The notes under the pieces are model-generated. The model did no database searches and was not told the DNA's origin. It was given only the letters and a program-made list of their open reading frames with translations. Positions 36,616 through 46,144 of a stretch of DNA of 64,000 nt are shown here, in pieces (the first letter of the stretch is position 1; each line of letters begins with the position of its first letter). Source of the stretch: Acidovorax soli (GTDB lineage Bacteria > Pseudomonadota > Gammaproteobacteria > Burkholderiales > Burkholderiaceae_C); the NCBI RefSeq assembly GCF_014207955.1, contig NZ_JACHLK010000003.1, positions 124,001-188,000 on the forward strand, given 5' to 3'. Made by a program: the position numbers and the translations under genes.

Positions 36616-36907
36616 ACTGAAAAGGCACATCGTTGGCGCAATGCCTTCGGTTGTCGCCTGCTGACGGACGTGATGCTCTGGGTGCTTTGCCCTGCGCCCA
36701 CCAGGGCCCGTGCGCCATCCCACTCCATTTTTTGGCCATTGATCGCCTGCAGTGGGTGCTGCTGGCGCATGCCCCTCGTCCCATCGCAGCATGCACCTGA
36801 GGAAATGCCACAGATACCGAGGCGATCCTCCGAAGCCCCCACGTCCCGGGCCTCCGCCATGAGCGCTCACTGCCTCGGGCAATAATCCGCAGCAGGAGGG
36901 AAAACCC
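36593..36907. other. Gene-poor stretch after tRNA-Leu
   Basis: Apart from the tRNA terminator at its left end, I see no gene with coding character or a ribosome binding site here. No integrase and no repeat of the tRNA 3' end was noticed in the following kilobases. Confidence 0.4.
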
Positions 36908-37171
36908 ATGCACTGGATTGCGGCCATCGCTATGCTCATACCCTTCACCGCATCGGCGTGCCTTGCCCATGCACAGCCGTCCGGCGGGATGGGACTGGCC
37001 AACCTGTTGGGCGTGCTGGTGGCGAACTGTGTTGTGGGATGGGCGACCTATCGGATCGCAATGTCTTCGGGCAAGCGCGGGCCAGCGGCGGCCGCGAAGA
37101 TCACCGCAGTTGCAAGCCTGTTCGGTGGCCCGCTGCTGTGGTTCCTCCTCACGCACACCCAAGCCTCCTGA
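36908..37171 (+). CDS. Small predicted membrane protein
   Basis: Product of 87 aa, not recognised. It begins with a hydrophobic signal-like segment (WIAAIAMLIPFTASACLAHA), followed by a second hydrophobic stretch (about residues 28-47, GLANLLGVLVANCVVGWATY), a short basic loop SSGKRGPAAAAK and a third hydrophobic end. The ATG is preceded by AGGAGGG at ideal spacing, the main argument that it is real. No operon partner is obvious, since the next gene is 230 bp away. Confidence 0.65.
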   Translation: MHWIAAIAMLIPFTASACLAHAQPSGGMGLANLLGVLVANCVVGWATYRIAMSSGKRGPAAAAKITAVASLFGGPLLWFLLTHTQAS

Positions 37172-37403
37172 ACACTGAAGCCTGCAGATTGCTTACTCCT
37201 GCTGAAAGACCGTCCAACCACAAGATCGGGGAAGGCCATCCGACCCCACTCCCGGCCTTTGCACCCGCCGCAGGGGGCTGCTACAGTCCTGATTGCGACA
37301 GACGCCCCGCCCCCTGCAACGCCAGACCAGGGCCCGAGGCGTCCCCCTTCTTGACTTGAATGCTGCTGTGGCGCCGCGAAGCCGGCTACCGGGAGGTCCT
37401 TCA

Positions 37404-37628
37404 ATGTTCGAAACAGGCCGATGGAATGTGACCGACCCGACCGGGAAACACGTGGGTGTGGTCGAGGGCGACGAGTACGTGCGCGATGGCGAGCACCTGC
37501 TCTACCGCATCGATGGCAATGAGCTCTACTCTGCCGGCCCCGAGGGGCGGCTGTATGGCTTCATCGAGGGTGACTTGGTGATCGCGCCCGCGACCAGTGC
37601 GCTGCTGCTGCGCTTCGTCCAGGAATAA
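37404..37628 (+). CDS. Small hypothetical protein
   Basis: Product of 74 aa starting MFETGRWNVTDPTGKHVGVV. It is rich in Gly, Glu and Asp, with alternating hydrophobic residues suggesting an all-beta fold (EHLLYRIDGNELYSAGPEGR). No signal peptide or membrane segment. GGGAGG precedes the ATG by 8 bases. It is convergent with the following GntR gene, with 16 bp between the stops. Function unknown. Confidence 0.65.
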   Translation: MFETGRWNVTDPTGKHVGVVEGDEYVRDGEHLLYRIDGNELYSAGPEGRLYGFIEGDLVIAPATSALLLRFVQE

Positions 37629-37644
37629 ATAAGCCAGCGCCCCG

Positions 37645-38316
37645 CTACGCCTGGTGCTCCATGCTGCGGAGCACGTTTTCCCCCGCCTTCTGCACATGCG
37701 CGGCCGACAGCTTGGCCGCGGACTCGCCATCGCCGCGCTCTATAGCCGCCACCATGGCGTTGAGCTCCTGCAGCGTATGGGGCAGCCGCTCGGGCTGGGC
37801 CATGGAGATGCGGCGCAGCACAGTCACGCGGTTGTTGAGCTGGCGCAGCATCTGGCCGGCGACCAGGTTGCCGCAGCCGTCGACGAGGATCTCGTAGAAC
37901 TGGTTTTTCACCTGGAGCAGCCGGGCCCGGTCTTGCGCGAGGGCGGGTTTGGCCAGTTCATTGAGCTTGGCGCGCAGCGCGCGCACCTGCTCGGGCAAGG
38001 CGTGTTGGGCAAAGGCCCTGGCGGCCAGGCTTTCGAGGTGGGCGCGCACCTCGTAGATGTCGCGCACCTCCTTGGGCGATATGGTGGTCACCTCGGGGCC
38101 GCGGTGCGGGACGATGGTGATGAGCCCTTCGGCCTGCAGGTGCTGCAAGGACTCGCGCACGCAGGAGCGGCTGACCTCCAGGCTTTCGCACAGTTCGCGC
38201 TCCGAGAGCTTCTGGCCGGGCGAGAACACCCCGTCCAGGATGGCCTGGCGCAGCGCGCTGGTGGCGCGCTCGCGCAGGGAGGTCTCTTCACGGGGCACAC
38301 GGAGCATGGCGGTCAT
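37645..38316 (-). CDS. FadR/VanR-subfamily GntR regulator
   Basis: Product of 223 aa. Winged-helix GntR domain at about residues 12-75 (LSERELCESLEVSRSCVRES, then LQHLQAEGLITIVPHRG), followed by an FCD ligand domain (DIYEVRAHLESLAARAF, the C-terminal histidine-bearing LSAAHVQKAGENVL). These regulators bind TNGTNNNACNA operators; two such sites lie in the divergent promoter shared with the decarboxylase-like gene. Probably represses itself and that gene, released by an organic-acid ligand (inferred from the family). Confidence 0.92.
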   Translation of the reverse strand: MTAMLRVPREETSLRERATSALRQAILDGVFSPGQKLSERELCESLEVSRSCVRESLQHLQAEGLITIVPHRGPEVTTISPKEVRDIYEVRAHLESLAARAFAQHALPEQVRALRAKLNELAKPALAQDRARLLQVKNQFYEILVDGCGNLVAGQMLRQLNNRVTVLRRISMAQPERLPHTLQELNAMVAAIERGDGESAAKLSAAHVQKAGENVLRSMEHQA

Positions 38317-38348
38317 GGCTTGATCCTAGCGGATCCCTCCTGCAAACA

Positions 38349-38414
38349 GATTGTCAGACACGCAGACGAAGCTTGCCATCAACCCTAGGCACGCCATATG
38401 ATTGTCTGACAATC
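38349..38414. promoter_or_regulatory. Two FadR-type GntR operators
   Basis: GATTGTCTGACAATC (38400-38414) is a perfect palindrome that fits TNGTNNNACNA. GATTGTCAGACA (38349-38360) is a near copy. Both lie between the divergent gntR and the decarboxylase-like gene. Confidence 0.75.
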
Positions 38415-38487
38415 TTATTGTATTTTCATTACAGCGCTTTACTGCGCTGCTTTTCCATCCAACGTTATCTACCCACCAGGAGCTTCC

Positions 38488-38886
38488 ATGACCCGCGCCC
38501 TCGCCCCCAAGAACCCCGCCCTGTTCGACCAGGGCCTGTCCACGCGACGCGAGGTGCTGGGCGCCGAGTATGTGGACGCCGCGGTCCGCAACGCGACCGA
38601 CTTCAATATCGACATGCAGGAGATGGTGACCCAGTACTGCTGGGGCGATGTGTGGAACCGCCCGGGGCTGGACCGCAAGACGCGCTCCTTCCTGAACCTG
38701 GCGATGCTGACGGCGCTGAACCGGCCGCACGAACTCAAGCTGCACGTGCGCGGCGCCATCAACAACGGCCTGACGCGCGACGAGATCAAGGAGGTGTTTT
38801 TGCAGACCGCGATCTACTGCGGCGTGCCTGCAGCGATCGACTCCTTCCGCACGGCGGCGGAGGTGTTCAAGGAAATGGATGCATGA
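38488..38886 (+). CDS. Carboxymuconolactone decarboxylase family protein
   Basis: Product of 132 aa in the CMD/AhpD fold: KTRSFLNLAMLTALNRPHEL, HVRGAINNGLTRDEIKEVFL and QTAIYCGVPAAIDSFRTA are the three conserved helices of 4-carboxymuconolactone decarboxylase (PcaC). The general acid/base region around HVRGA is kept; a CxxC redox pair of AhpD is absent, so a PcaC-like decarboxylase is more likely than a peroxidase partner. AGGAGC precedes the ATG. It stands alone, not in a protocatechuate operon, but under a dedicated FadR-type regulator, so the substrate may differ from PcaC. Confidence 0.88.
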   Translation: MTRALAPKNPALFDQGLSTRREVLGAEYVDAAVRNATDFNIDMQEMVTQYCWGDVWNRPGLDRKTRSFLNLAMLTALNRPHELKLHVRGAINNGLTRDEIKEVFLQTAIYCGVPAAIDSFRTAAEVFKEMDA

Positions 38887-38899
38887 GGTGAAGCCCCCC

Positions 38900-38980
38900 C
38901 CGAGGCGCTTCGCGCCTCGGTGCCACCGCCAGAGGCGATGGCTCTTCGGGCACGTCCAAGCCTGCGCAGGCAGGCTTGGA
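38900..38980. repeat. Twin-hairpin intergenic repeat
   Basis: Two perfect inverted repeats in 81 bp: CCGAGGCG-CTTCG-CGCCTCGG at 38900-38920 and TCCAAGCCTG-CGCAGG-CAGGCTTGGA at 38955-38980. No T-run follows. It looks like a REP-type element or an mRNA-end structure after the decarboxylase-like gene. Confidence 0.6.
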
Positions 38981-39119
38981 GCCGCGGCCCTCAGCCCCCA
39001 GCGCGGCGGGGCGGCCCTTGCGCGGGGGCACTGGCCTAGGGTGCGCCGGTCTCATACGCCGTGGATAACGCGCAGCGCGATGAATAGTTGAACTCGCCCG
39101 CCCGGTAGCCGGGCAAAGG

Positions 39120-39329
39120 TCAGGGTTTGCGGGTGCCTGAGGCGATCTCATCCAGCGCCTGCATGGCCTCTTCGCGGGTGTCCCAGCCATTGTGGGTCAC
39201 GGGCGTGTTGTGGCCGTCAATCACCAGGCTGCTGCAGTAGAAGCGGCCGGCCTGCTCGCGCAGGGTGGCCGAGTAGGTCGAACCGTCGTGTTCGCCGAAC
39301 ACATTCTCTTCTTGCGGGTCTGATGGCAT
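39120..39329 (-). CDS. Small hypothetical protein
   Basis: Product of 69 aa starting MPSDPQEENVFGEHDGSTYS, ending WDTREEAMQALDEIASGTRK. Acidic, soluble, no signal or membrane part; predicted beta strands then a helix. GGAGG lies upstream of the ATG at 9-base spacing. Not recognised. It shares the strand with the next small gene, 124 bp away. Confidence 0.6.
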   Translation of the reverse strand: MPSDPQEENVFGEHDGSTYSATLREQAGRFYCSSLVIDGHNTPVTHNGWDTREEAMQALDEIASGTRKP

Positions 39330-39453
39330 CGGGCAGCACCTCCTGGTGCTGCCATTGTGCACAAGCCGGCCATGACCGCATGCAGGCGCGCAATACGCAC
39401 CCCGGCAGCAGGCAGAAAGGAAGCGCCTGGGGGAGCCCCAGGCCATGTCGCCG

Positions 39454-39687
39454 TCAGTTGTTTTGCCGGCGCACCAGATGGCGGCCGGTGTCGGTGATGG
39501 TCACCTGACCGGACGCGTTCTTCGCAATGAGGCCATGCTCGTACAAGCGCCCGGACATGTGCTCCTTCAACGCCGACGTGACGCTGATGTTTTCCATCTC
39601 CAGGTGCTTCAGGGTGGCGAGTTCGTCCACCGTGGGCTCGAAATGGGGGGCATGGTAGGTGGCGTTGTAGTTGGCATTCAACAGCAT
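39454..39687 (-). CDS. Small hypothetical protein, possible winged-helix
   Basis: Product of 77 aa starting MLLNANYNATYHAPHFEPTV. ELATLKHLEMENISVTSALK, then a helix-turn and LIAKNASGQVTITDTGRHLV resemble a winged-helix fold (GLI..... G..TITDTGR is common in such domains), so DNA binding is conceivable but not shown. AAGGAG precedes the ATG. Monocistronic, next to a divergent-facing LysR gene. Confidence 0.65.
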   Translation of the reverse strand: MLLNANYNATYHAPHFEPTVDELATLKHLEMENISVTSALKEHMSGRLYEHGLIAKNASGQVTITDTGRHLVRRQNN

Positions 39688-39910
39688 GGCGGCTCCTTGG
39701 TGAAATAGTGAAGGTATGAGGTGCCTGCAATTCCTCCAGGGCTGCTGCCTTGGGGGCTTGCACTGGGTATGACACCGCAGCACCGCAGTTGTTCCGTTCC
39801 ACTTTTCTCTTCGGGCTGTAGGACCAGGCTGCCCGCACTGGTCGACCGCCCCTGCCACCAGCGTAGACCTGTCCGGGTGCGTGCGCAAGCGGGCCCGCCC
39901 TGCCAATGCC

Positions 39911-40837
39911 TCAATGCCCCTGCGCCGCCTCCTGCAGCCACCGGGAAAAGGCCGCCAGCACCGGGGACTGGGTGTGCGCCGGCCTGACGAGGTAGTAGCC
40001 GCGCTCGCCCTGCAGCGGCCGGTTGCAGGCCACGACCAGTTCGCCCCGGGCCAGCTCGGCCTCGATGAGCAGGGGCGGGATCAGTGCCACGCCCATGCCG
40101 CAGGTGGCGGCCACGGCCAGCATGGAGAACAGCTCGTAGCGCGGGCCATCGAGCGCATGGGGCGCGTCCACGCCCATGGCCTCGAACCACTGGCGCCAAC
40201 CATAGGGGCGCGTGCTCTGCTGCAGCAGGGGCAGCTCGGTCAGCACCTGGGGGGCCACAGGCTGGTAGGCACGGCCCAGGCCGCGCTGGGCCGCCGCTTC
40301 GAGCAGGCGCGGGCTGCACACGGGCACCACGTCTTCGTGCATGAGCAATTGCGCGGTGATGCCGGGCCAGTTGGCCACCTGCTCGGCCGTGCCGGCGTAC
40401 AGCGCGGCGTCAAACGGCGCATCGGCAAACAGAAAGGGCCGGGTCTGCGTCTCGATGTGGACCACGATGTCGGGGTGCTGCTGCGCCAGCTGCGGCAGGC
40501 GCGGAATCAGCCAGCGCGTGGCAAAGGTGGGCACCGCCGCCAGCGACAGCGTGCCGCCCTGGCCCTGGTGGGCCATCACGTCCAGGGTGTCGCGCTCCAG
40601 CCCCTGCAGCCAGCGCGCCACCTGGCGGCCGTAGTGGGCGCCAGCCGGGGTGAGCACCACGCCGTGGCGCGTGCGCCGGAACAGGGCCACGCCCAAAAAC
40701 TCCTCCAGCGCCTGGATCTGGCGCGACACGGCACTTTGCGTGAGCGACAGCTCCTGCGCGGCGCGGGTATAGCTTTCGTGCCGGGCGGCGACTTCGAAAC
40801 AGGCCAGGGCCTGGGTGGAGGGGATGTTACGGCGCAT
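39911..40837 (-). CDS. LysR family regulator of the glutaryl-CoA genes (GcvA-like)
   Basis: Product of 308 aa. Winged helix at residues ~5-62 (FEVAARHESYTRAAQELSLT, then QSAVSRQIQALEEFLGVALF) and a C-terminal effector domain of periplasmic-binding fold with PTFATRWLIPRLPQL, typical for GcvA-like members. Divergent from the glutaryl-CoA dehydrogenase gene, 209 bp apart, the standard layout for a LysR activator and its target. An inverted repeat in the gap may be its site. The ligand is unknown. Confidence 0.92.
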   Translation of the reverse strand: MRRNIPSTQALACFEVAARHESYTRAAQELSLTQSAVSRQIQALEEFLGVALFRRTRHGVVLTPAGAHYGRQVARWLQGLERDTLDVMAHQGQGGTLSLAAVPTFATRWLIPRLPQLAQQHPDIVVHIETQTRPFLFADAPFDAALYAGTAEQVANWPGITAQLLMHEDVVPVCSPRLLEAAAQRGLGRAYQPVAPQVLTELPLLQQSTRPYGWRQWFEAMGVDAPHALDGPRYELFSMLAVAATCGMGVALIPPLLIEAELARGELVVACNRPLQGERGYYLVRPAHTQSPVLAAFSRWLQEAAQGH

Positions 40838-40893
40838 GCTGAAAAGGAACTTTTAGACACTTCCAAGGCAGTTCTGCACAGTGGATTCCTGGG

Positions 40894-40934
40894 CATCCAG
40901 TATTCCATACATTCCAAAAATGCATTTCTGGATG
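40894..40934. promoter_or_regulatory. Possible LysR binding region
   Basis: CATCCAG (40894-40900) and CTGGATG (40928-40934) form a 7-bp inverted repeat around the AT-rich TATTCCATACATTCC segment, in the gap between lysR and the acyl-CoA dehydrogenase gene. Confidence 0.4.
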
Positions 40935-41046
40935 AAAAGAACTCGCTTGCGGCCAGACCGGTGCAGGCCTACGATGGCTTCCATTCGCAGCACGGCCCCG
41001 TACCGTGCCCTCCTCTTTCATCTGCATCTTCACGGAGACACGCACC

Positions 41047-42246
41047 ATGGCCAAAAACGCCGCTTTCCATTGGGACGACCCCTTTCTTCTCGACCAGCAA
41101 CTGAGCGATGACGAGCGCATGGTCCGCGACGCAGCGGCCGCCTACTGCCAGGACCGGCTGGCACCGCGCGTGCTTGAGGCCTTTCGCCACGAGAAGATGG
41201 ATGTGAGCATCTTCCGCGAGATGGGCGAAGTGGGCCTTCTGGGCCCCACCATCCCCGAGCAGTACGGCGGCCCCGGCCTGAACTACGTGGCCTACGGCCT
41301 GATCGCCCGCGAAGTCGAGCGCGTGGACTCGGGCTACCGCTCCATGGCCAGTGTGCAGAGCTCGCTGGTGATGGTGCCCATCTATGAATTCGGCACCGAA
41401 GCCCAGCGCCAGAAGTATTTGCCCAAGCTGGCCAGCGGCGAGTGGATCGGCTGTTTCGGCCTGACCGAACCCGACCACGGCTCCGACCCCGGCAGCATGG
41501 CCACGCGTGCCTACAAGGTGGACGGCGGCTACAAGCTCAAGGGCAGCAAGATGTGGATCACCAACAGCCCCGTGGCCGACGTGTTCGTGGTCTGGGCCAA
41601 GGAAGTGTCCGAAGGCGGCGCCGTGGGCCCGATCCGCGGCTTCGTGCTGGAAAAGGGCATGAAGGGCCTGACGGCCCCCGCCATCCACGGCAAGGTGGGC
41701 CTGCGCGCCAGCGTGACGGGAGAGATCGTGATGGACGACGTGTTCGTGCCCGAAGAGAACGCCTTCCCCGAAGTGCAGGGCCTGAAGGGCCCCTTCACCT
41801 GCCTGAACAGCGCACGCTACGGCATCGCCTGGGGCGCGCTGGGTGCGGCCGAGTTCTGCTGGCACACCTCGCGCCAGTACACGCTGGACCGCAAGCAGTT
41901 CGGCCGCCCCCTGGCCGCCAACCAGCTGATCCAGAAGAAGCTGGCCGACATGCAGACCGAAATCGCCATCGGCCTGCAGGCCTGCCTGCGCCTGGGCCGC
42001 ATGAAGGACGAAGGCACGGCCGCCGTGGAAGCCACCTCCATCATCAAGCGCAACAGCTGCGGCAAGGCGCTCGATATCGCCCGCCTGGCCCGCGACATGA
42101 TGGGCGGCAACGGCATCAGCGACGAGTTCGGCGTGGCCCGCCATCTGGTGAACCTGGAAGTGGTGAACACCTACGAAGGCACGCACGATGTGCACGCCCT
42201 CATTCTGGGCCGCGCCCAGACCGGCATCGCCGCCTTCAGCAACTAA
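41047..42246 (+). CDS. Glutaryl-CoA dehydrogenase
   Basis: FAD enzyme of 399 aa that oxidises and decarboxylates glutaryl-CoA to crotonyl-CoA. The N-terminal [36 protein letters not shown] with [15 protein letters not shown] (FAD binding), and the C-terminal [20 protein letters not shown] with catalytic Glu at about residue 377 are typical of GcdH. It is followed after 99 bp by a CaiB/BaiF CoA-transferase that could make its substrate. Together they form a glutarate (lysine/aromatic degradation) step, under a divergent LysR. Confidence 0.94.
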   Translation: MAKNAAFHWDDPFLLDQQLSDDERMVRDAAAAYCQDRLAPRVLEAFRHEKMDVSIFREMGEVGLLGPTIPEQYGGPGLNYVAYGLIAREVERVDSGYRSMASVQSSLVMVPIYEFGTEAQRQKYLPKLASGEWIGCFGLTEPDHGSDPGSMATRAYKVDGGYKLKGSKMWITNSPVADVFVVWAKEVSEGGAVGPIRGFVLEKGMKGLTAPAIHGKVGLRASVTGEIVMDDVFVPEENAFPEVQGLKGPFTCLNSARYGIAWGALGAAEFCWHTSRQYTLDRKQFGRPLAANQLIQKKLADMQTEIAIGLQACLRLGRMKDEGTAAVEATSIIKRNSCGKALDIARLARDMMGGNGISDEFGVARHLVNLEVVNTYEGTHDVHALILGRAQTGIAAFSN

Positions 42247-42345
42247 GACAAGGGCGCTCAAGCGCCCCTTGCCCCCCTCGCGGCCGCTGCACCCCGTGCG
42301 GTGGCCGTCTGTCCTTTCACGATTTGCATTTCCTGATCGAATCCT

Positions 42346-43599
42346 ATGACCACCACCCCTGTCGGCGCCCTCGATGGCATCAAAGTCCTGGACCTCTCGC
42401 GCGTGCTGGCGGGCCCGTGGTGCACGCAGATCCTGGCAGACCTGGGGGCCGACGTGGTCAAGGTGGAGCGCCCCGGCGCGGGCGACGACACGCGCCACTG
42501 GGGCCCTCCGTTCCTCAAGGACGCTGAAGGCAACGACACCAACCAGGCCAGCTACTTCACGGCCTGCAACCGCAACAAGCGCTCGGTCACCATCGACATG
42601 GCGACGCCCGAGGGGCAGCAGCTGATCCGCGACATGGCGCTGCAAAGCGACATCGTGGTGGAGAACTTCAAGGTGGGCGGCCTCAAGCAGTACGGGCTGG
42701 ACCATGCCAGCCTGCGCGCGCTGAACCCGCGCCTGATCTACTGCTCGGTCACCGGCTTCGGGCAGGACGGGCCGTATGCCGAGCGCGCGGGCTATGACCT
42801 GATGATCCAGGCCATGACCGGCATGATGAGCATCACCGGCAAGGCCGACAGCGAGCCCGGCGGCGGCCCGTTGCGCGTGGGCGTGGCGCTGACCGACCTG
42901 TTCACGGGCGTGTATGCGAGCACGGCCATCGTCGCCGCGCTCAATGTGCGCCACCGCACGGGCGAGGGCCAGCACATCGACATGTCGCTCTTGGACGTGG
43001 GCATGGCCATCCTGGCCAACCAGGCCTCGGGCTTTCTGGCCACGGGCGACGCGCCCACACGCCAGGGCAACACCCACCCCAGCCTGGCGCCCTACCAGGA
43101 CTTCCCCACGGCGGACGGCTCCATGCTGCTGGCCATTGGCAACGACGGGCAGTTCGCCCGCTTCTGCGCCGCTGCCGGCCAGCCCCAGTGGGCCAGCGAT
43201 GAGCGCTTTGCCAGCAACACGCTGCGCGTGAAGCACCGCGCCGCGCTGATCCCCGCCATGGAGACCGTGACGCGCACGCGCACCACGGCCGACTGGGTCA
43301 CCCTGCTCGAAGACAAGGCCGTGCCCTGCGGCCCCATCAACACCATTGCCCAGGCCTTCGACGATGCGCAGGTGAAGGCCCGCGGTCTGGCCGTGGCCCT
43401 GCCGCGCTGGAAGGAGGGCGAGGCCGGCGACGGCGTGGCCACCATCACCGGCGTGGCCAGCCCGCTGCGCCTGTCGGCCAACCCGCCCATGCTGCGCAAT
43501 GCGCCACCGGCACTGGGGCAACACACCGACGAGGTAATGGCCGAGCTGGGGCTGGATGCGGCACGCATTGCGCAGCTGCGCGCCAGCGGCGTTCTGTAA
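42346..43599 (+). CDS. CaiB/BaiF (class III) CoA-transferase, probably for glutarate
   Basis: Product of 417 aa: [20 protein letters not shown] and [19 protein letters not shown] are the class III opening. [17 protein letters not shown] holds the catalytic Asp (about residue 151) that forms the acyl-enzyme, followed by [17 protein letters not shown]. Linkage to glutaryl-CoA dehydrogenase suggests it moves CoA from succinyl-CoA to glutarate, like mammalian SUGCT; this is inference. Terminated by a strong hairpin. Confidence 0.92.
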   Translation: MTTTPVGALDGIKVLDLSRVLAGPWCTQILADLGADVVKVERPGAGDDTRHWGPPFLKDAEGNDTNQASYFTACNRNKRSVTIDMATPEGQQLIRDMALQSDIVVENFKVGGLKQYGLDHASLRALNPRLIYCSVTGFGQDGPYAERAGYDLMIQAMTGMMSITGKADSEPGGGPLRVGVALTDLFTGVYASTAIVAALNVRHRTGEGQHIDMSLLDVGMAILANQASGFLATGDAPTRQGNTHPSLAPYQDFPTADGSMLLAIGNDGQFARFCAAAGQPQWASDERFASNTLRVKHRAALIPAMETVTRTRTTADWVTLLEDKAVPCGPINTIAQAFDDAQVKARGLAVALPRWKEGEAGDGVATITGVASPLRLSANPPMLRNAPPALGQHTDEVMAELGLDAARIAQLRASGVL

Positions 43600-43617
43600 A
43601 CCCCAGCCCCCACCTCC

Positions 43618-43647
43618 AGGCCTGGCCTTTCACGCCAGGCCTTTTTT
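43618..43647 (+). terminator. Intrinsic terminator after the CoA-transferase
   Basis: AGGCCTGGC, loop CTTTCAC, GCCAGGCCT followed by five more T (CTTTTTT). Confidence 0.9.
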
Positions 43648-43805
43648 CATCACGGCGGGCCATACCGCCCGTCGGCCGGGCTCCAAAAAAGTCGGACACA
43701 AAGATTTACAACGCCCATAATGCGATGGAGCGCTCCGGCGTCCCCATGCGCATGGGGAGCCCATGCCCCTGCTGTGGTGATCTGTGGAATCCAAGGAGTC
43801 CCGCC

Positions 43806-45407
43806 ATGAAGCTCAGCCTCAAACTCCCCCTGGCCTTTACCGCGTCGCTGCTGCTGCTGTTTGCAGCCGCCATGTTCGGCATCAGCCGCCTGAACCAGGC
43901 CCTCGACACCTACCAGACCGCTGTGGCGCAAAGCTTCCAGCATGAGCGCATGGCCTCGGACGCGCTCAACGGCTTCAAGGTGCAGGTGCAGGAATGGAAG
44001 AACGTGCTGATCCGCGGCAAGGACCCGGCCCAGCTCACGCGCTACTGGGGCGCTTTCGAGAAGCAGGAGAAATCCGTCAACGACCAGGCGCAGAAGCTGC
44101 TGGCCGCCCTGCCTCCGGGCGAAGGCCGCGAGCATGTGGCGAAGTTCGTGCAGGCGCACGAGCGCATGGGGGCCGCCTACCGCAAGGGCTTCGAGGCCTT
44201 CAAGGCCGCCGGGCACGACGTGGAGGCCGGCGACAAGGCCGTGCAGGGCATGGACCGCGAGCCCTCGCAGTTGCTCGACAAGGCGGGCGAGCTGATCGGA
44301 AAGGCCAGCACCGAGGTCGCCGACCGCGCGGCCGCGACCGCGTCGCGCGCCACCAGCATCAGCCTGGTGGTGATGCTGGTGGTGTGCACTCTGGGCATAG
44401 GCGGGGCCATCGTGTTCAGCCGCACGGTGACGCAGCCGCTGGGCAATGCCGTGCTGGTGTCACAGGCCGTGGCCGGTGGCGACCTCACGGTGGCCACCGA
44501 GGTGAGCGGCCGGGACGAGATCGCCCAGTTGCTCAACGCCCTGCACGCCATGCAGGGCAGCCTGTCGCGCGTGGTGAGCAATGTGCGCACCAACGCCGAC
44601 AGCGTGGCCCTGGCCAGCGCCGAGATTGCCCAGGGCAACAACGACCTGTCGGCGCGCACCGAGCAGCAGGCCAGCGCACTCGAAGAGACCTCGGCCTCGA
44701 TGGAAGAGCTCAACTCCACCGTGCAGGCCAATGCCGACAACGCCCGCCAGGCGAATCAGCTCGCGCTCAATGCCTCGACCGTGGCCGTGCAGGGCGGCGA
44801 CGTGGTCTCCGAAGTGGTGCAGACCATGAAGGGCATCAACGACAGCAGCAAGAAGATCGCCGACATCATCTCGGTGATTGACGGCATCGCCTTCCAGACC
44901 AACATCCTGGCGCTGAACGCGGCCGTGGAAGCAGCCCGCGCCGGCGAGCAGGGCCGCGGCTTTGCCGTGGTGGCCAGCGAGGTGCGCAACCTGGCCCAGC
45001 GCAGCGCCGAGGCGGCCAAGGAAATCAAGAGCCTGATCACCGCCAGCGTGGAGCGGGTCGAGCAGGGCACCACCCTGGTTGACAAGGCCGGTGCCACCAT
45101 GACCGAGGTGGTCAGCGCCATCCGCCGCGTGACCGACATCGTCGGCGAGATCAGCGCCGCCAGCAGCGAGCAGAGTGCGGGCGTGTCCCAGGTGGGCGAA
45201 GCCATCACGCAGATGGACCAGGCCACGCAGCAGAACGCGGCGCTGGTGGAGGAAAGCGCGGCCGCGGCGGACAGCCTGAAAAACCAGGCCCAGCAACTGG
45301 TGCAGGCCGTGGCGGTGTTCCGCCTGCACCCGGGTGCCGCGCAGGCCCCGGGCGAGAGCGCACCCGCAGCACCCCGGCACCAGGTGCCCCGGCTGGCGGC
45401 GGGCTGA
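43806..45407 (+). CDS. Methyl-accepting chemotaxis protein
   Basis: Product of 533 aa. First membrane helix at about residues 7-27, a periplasmic four-helix-type sensor domain of ~155 residues ([16 protein letters not shown]), second membrane helix ([20 protein letters not shown]), HAMP, then a signalling coiled coil with the conserved tip [20 protein letters not shown]. Methylation helices are rich in Glu/Gln/Ala (EEVSSMEE-like [12 protein letters not shown]). Stimulus unknown. The C-terminal tail ([15 protein letters not shown]) lacks the pentapeptide docking motif for CheR. Start MKLSLKLPL chosen because it begins at the first helix. Confidence 0.94.
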   Translation: MKLSLKLPLAFTASLLLLFAAAMFGISRLNQALDTYQTAVAQSFQHERMASDALNGFKVQVQEWKNVLIRGKDPAQLTRYWGAFEKQEKSVNDQAQKLLAALPPGEGREHVAKFVQAHERMGAAYRKGFEAFKAAGHDVEAGDKAVQGMDREPSQLLDKAGELIGKASTEVADRAAATASRATSISLVVMLVVCTLGIGGAIVFSRTVTQPLGNAVLVSQAVAGGDLTVATEVSGRDEIAQLLNALHAMQGSLSRVVSNVRTNADSVALASAEIAQGNNDLSARTEQQASALEETSASMEELNSTVQANADNARQANQLALNASTVAVQGGDVVSEVVQTMKGINDSSKKIADIISVIDGIAFQTNILALNAAVEAARAGEQGRGFAVVASEVRNLAQRSAEAAKEIKSLITASVERVEQGTTLVDKAGATMTEVVSAIRRVTDIVGEISAASSEQSAGVSQVGEAITQMDQATQQNAALVEESAAAADSLKNQAQQLVQAVAVFRLHPGAAQAPGESAPAAPRHQVPRLAAG

Positions 45408-45410
45408 GCA

Positions 45411-45433
45411 CAGGGCGGCTGCAGCCCGCCCTG
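45411..45433. terminator. Hairpin between convergent MCP and lumazine synthase genes
   Basis: CAGGGCGG and CCGCCCTG pair around CTGCAGC, with GAGCA/TGCTC extending the stem. No T-run, so a weak bidirectional terminator at best. Confidence 0.5.
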
Positions 45434-45439
45434 CCCTGC

Positions 45440-45955
45440 TCAATCCCCGTGGGCGGGTTCCAGGGCGCGCAGATGGGACATGGTGGCCAGGCAGGCCTGG
45501 GCCACCTCCGTGCCCTTCTTCACGAAGTGCTCGCGGAAGAAGCGCACATGCTCTTCATGCTCATGGAAGTCGCGCGGCGTGAGCACGGCGCTCATCACGG
45601 GCACCTCGGTATCGAGCTGCACGCGCATCATGCCGTCGATGACGGCGGTGGTCACGAACTCGTGGCGGTAGATGCCGCCGTTGACCACCAGGGCGCAGCC
45701 CACGATGGCGTCGTAGCGGCCGCTCTTGGCCAGCTTCTTGGCCAGGAGCGGGATCTCGAACGCACCGGGCACGTCGAAGTGCTCGATCTGGCTGGACGCC
45801 AGACCGCCGCGGGCGAATTCCGCCACGGCCGCATCGCGGGCCTGGTGGACGATGTCCCGGTGCCAGCTGGCGCAGATCACCGCAACGCGTTCGCCGCGCG
45901 GGGCGCCGCTGCCGGCAATGGCCGTGACTGCTTGGGGAGGGAGAGGCTGATTCAT
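45440..45955 (-). CDS. ribH: Type II 6,7-dimethyl-8-ribityllumazine synthase
   Basis: Penultimate riboflavin enzyme, 171 aa. VPGAFEIP and GGIYRHEFV (catalytic His98) are the family signatures. The substrate-stacking aromatic position reads ASWHRDIV (Trp31) instead of the usual Phe, and the product is longer than typical RibH1; both resemble RibH2 of Brucella and rhizobia. It stands alone, away from other rib genes, and an FMN riboswitch covers its leader, so it is a second, separately regulated copy (inferred; the main rib operon is not in the window). AAGAAAA-type leader, start MNQPLPP. Confidence 0.9.
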   Translation of the reverse strand: MNQPLPPQAVTAIAGSGAPRGERVAVICASWHRDIVHQARDAAVAEFARGGLASSQIEHFDVPGAFEIPLLAKKLAKSGRYDAIVGCALVVNGGIYRHEFVTTAVIDGMMRVQLDTEVPVMSAVLTPRDFHEHEEHVRFFREHFVKKGTEVAQACLATMSHLRALEPAHGD

Positions 45956-46144
45956 GGATTTTCTCGAAACGAAGAAAAGGATTACCAGAATCAGGGCGCG
46001 CGCGAACGAACAAGGCGGCTGCACACGGCGCTGCGCACGCGCGAGCCCCCGTCCACAGCGCCCGCCGACCCGAAGGCCGGCCGCACCGAAGCGGCAATGC
46101 ATCCACGCGGGCGCCCACACCGGCGGCAGGGGCCCATGGTTTCG

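Noticed and set aside
36593..39700. Genomic island inserted at tRNA-Leu
   Set aside because: Small unknown genes follow the tRNA, but no integrase, no repeated tRNA 3' end and no shift in composition were found.
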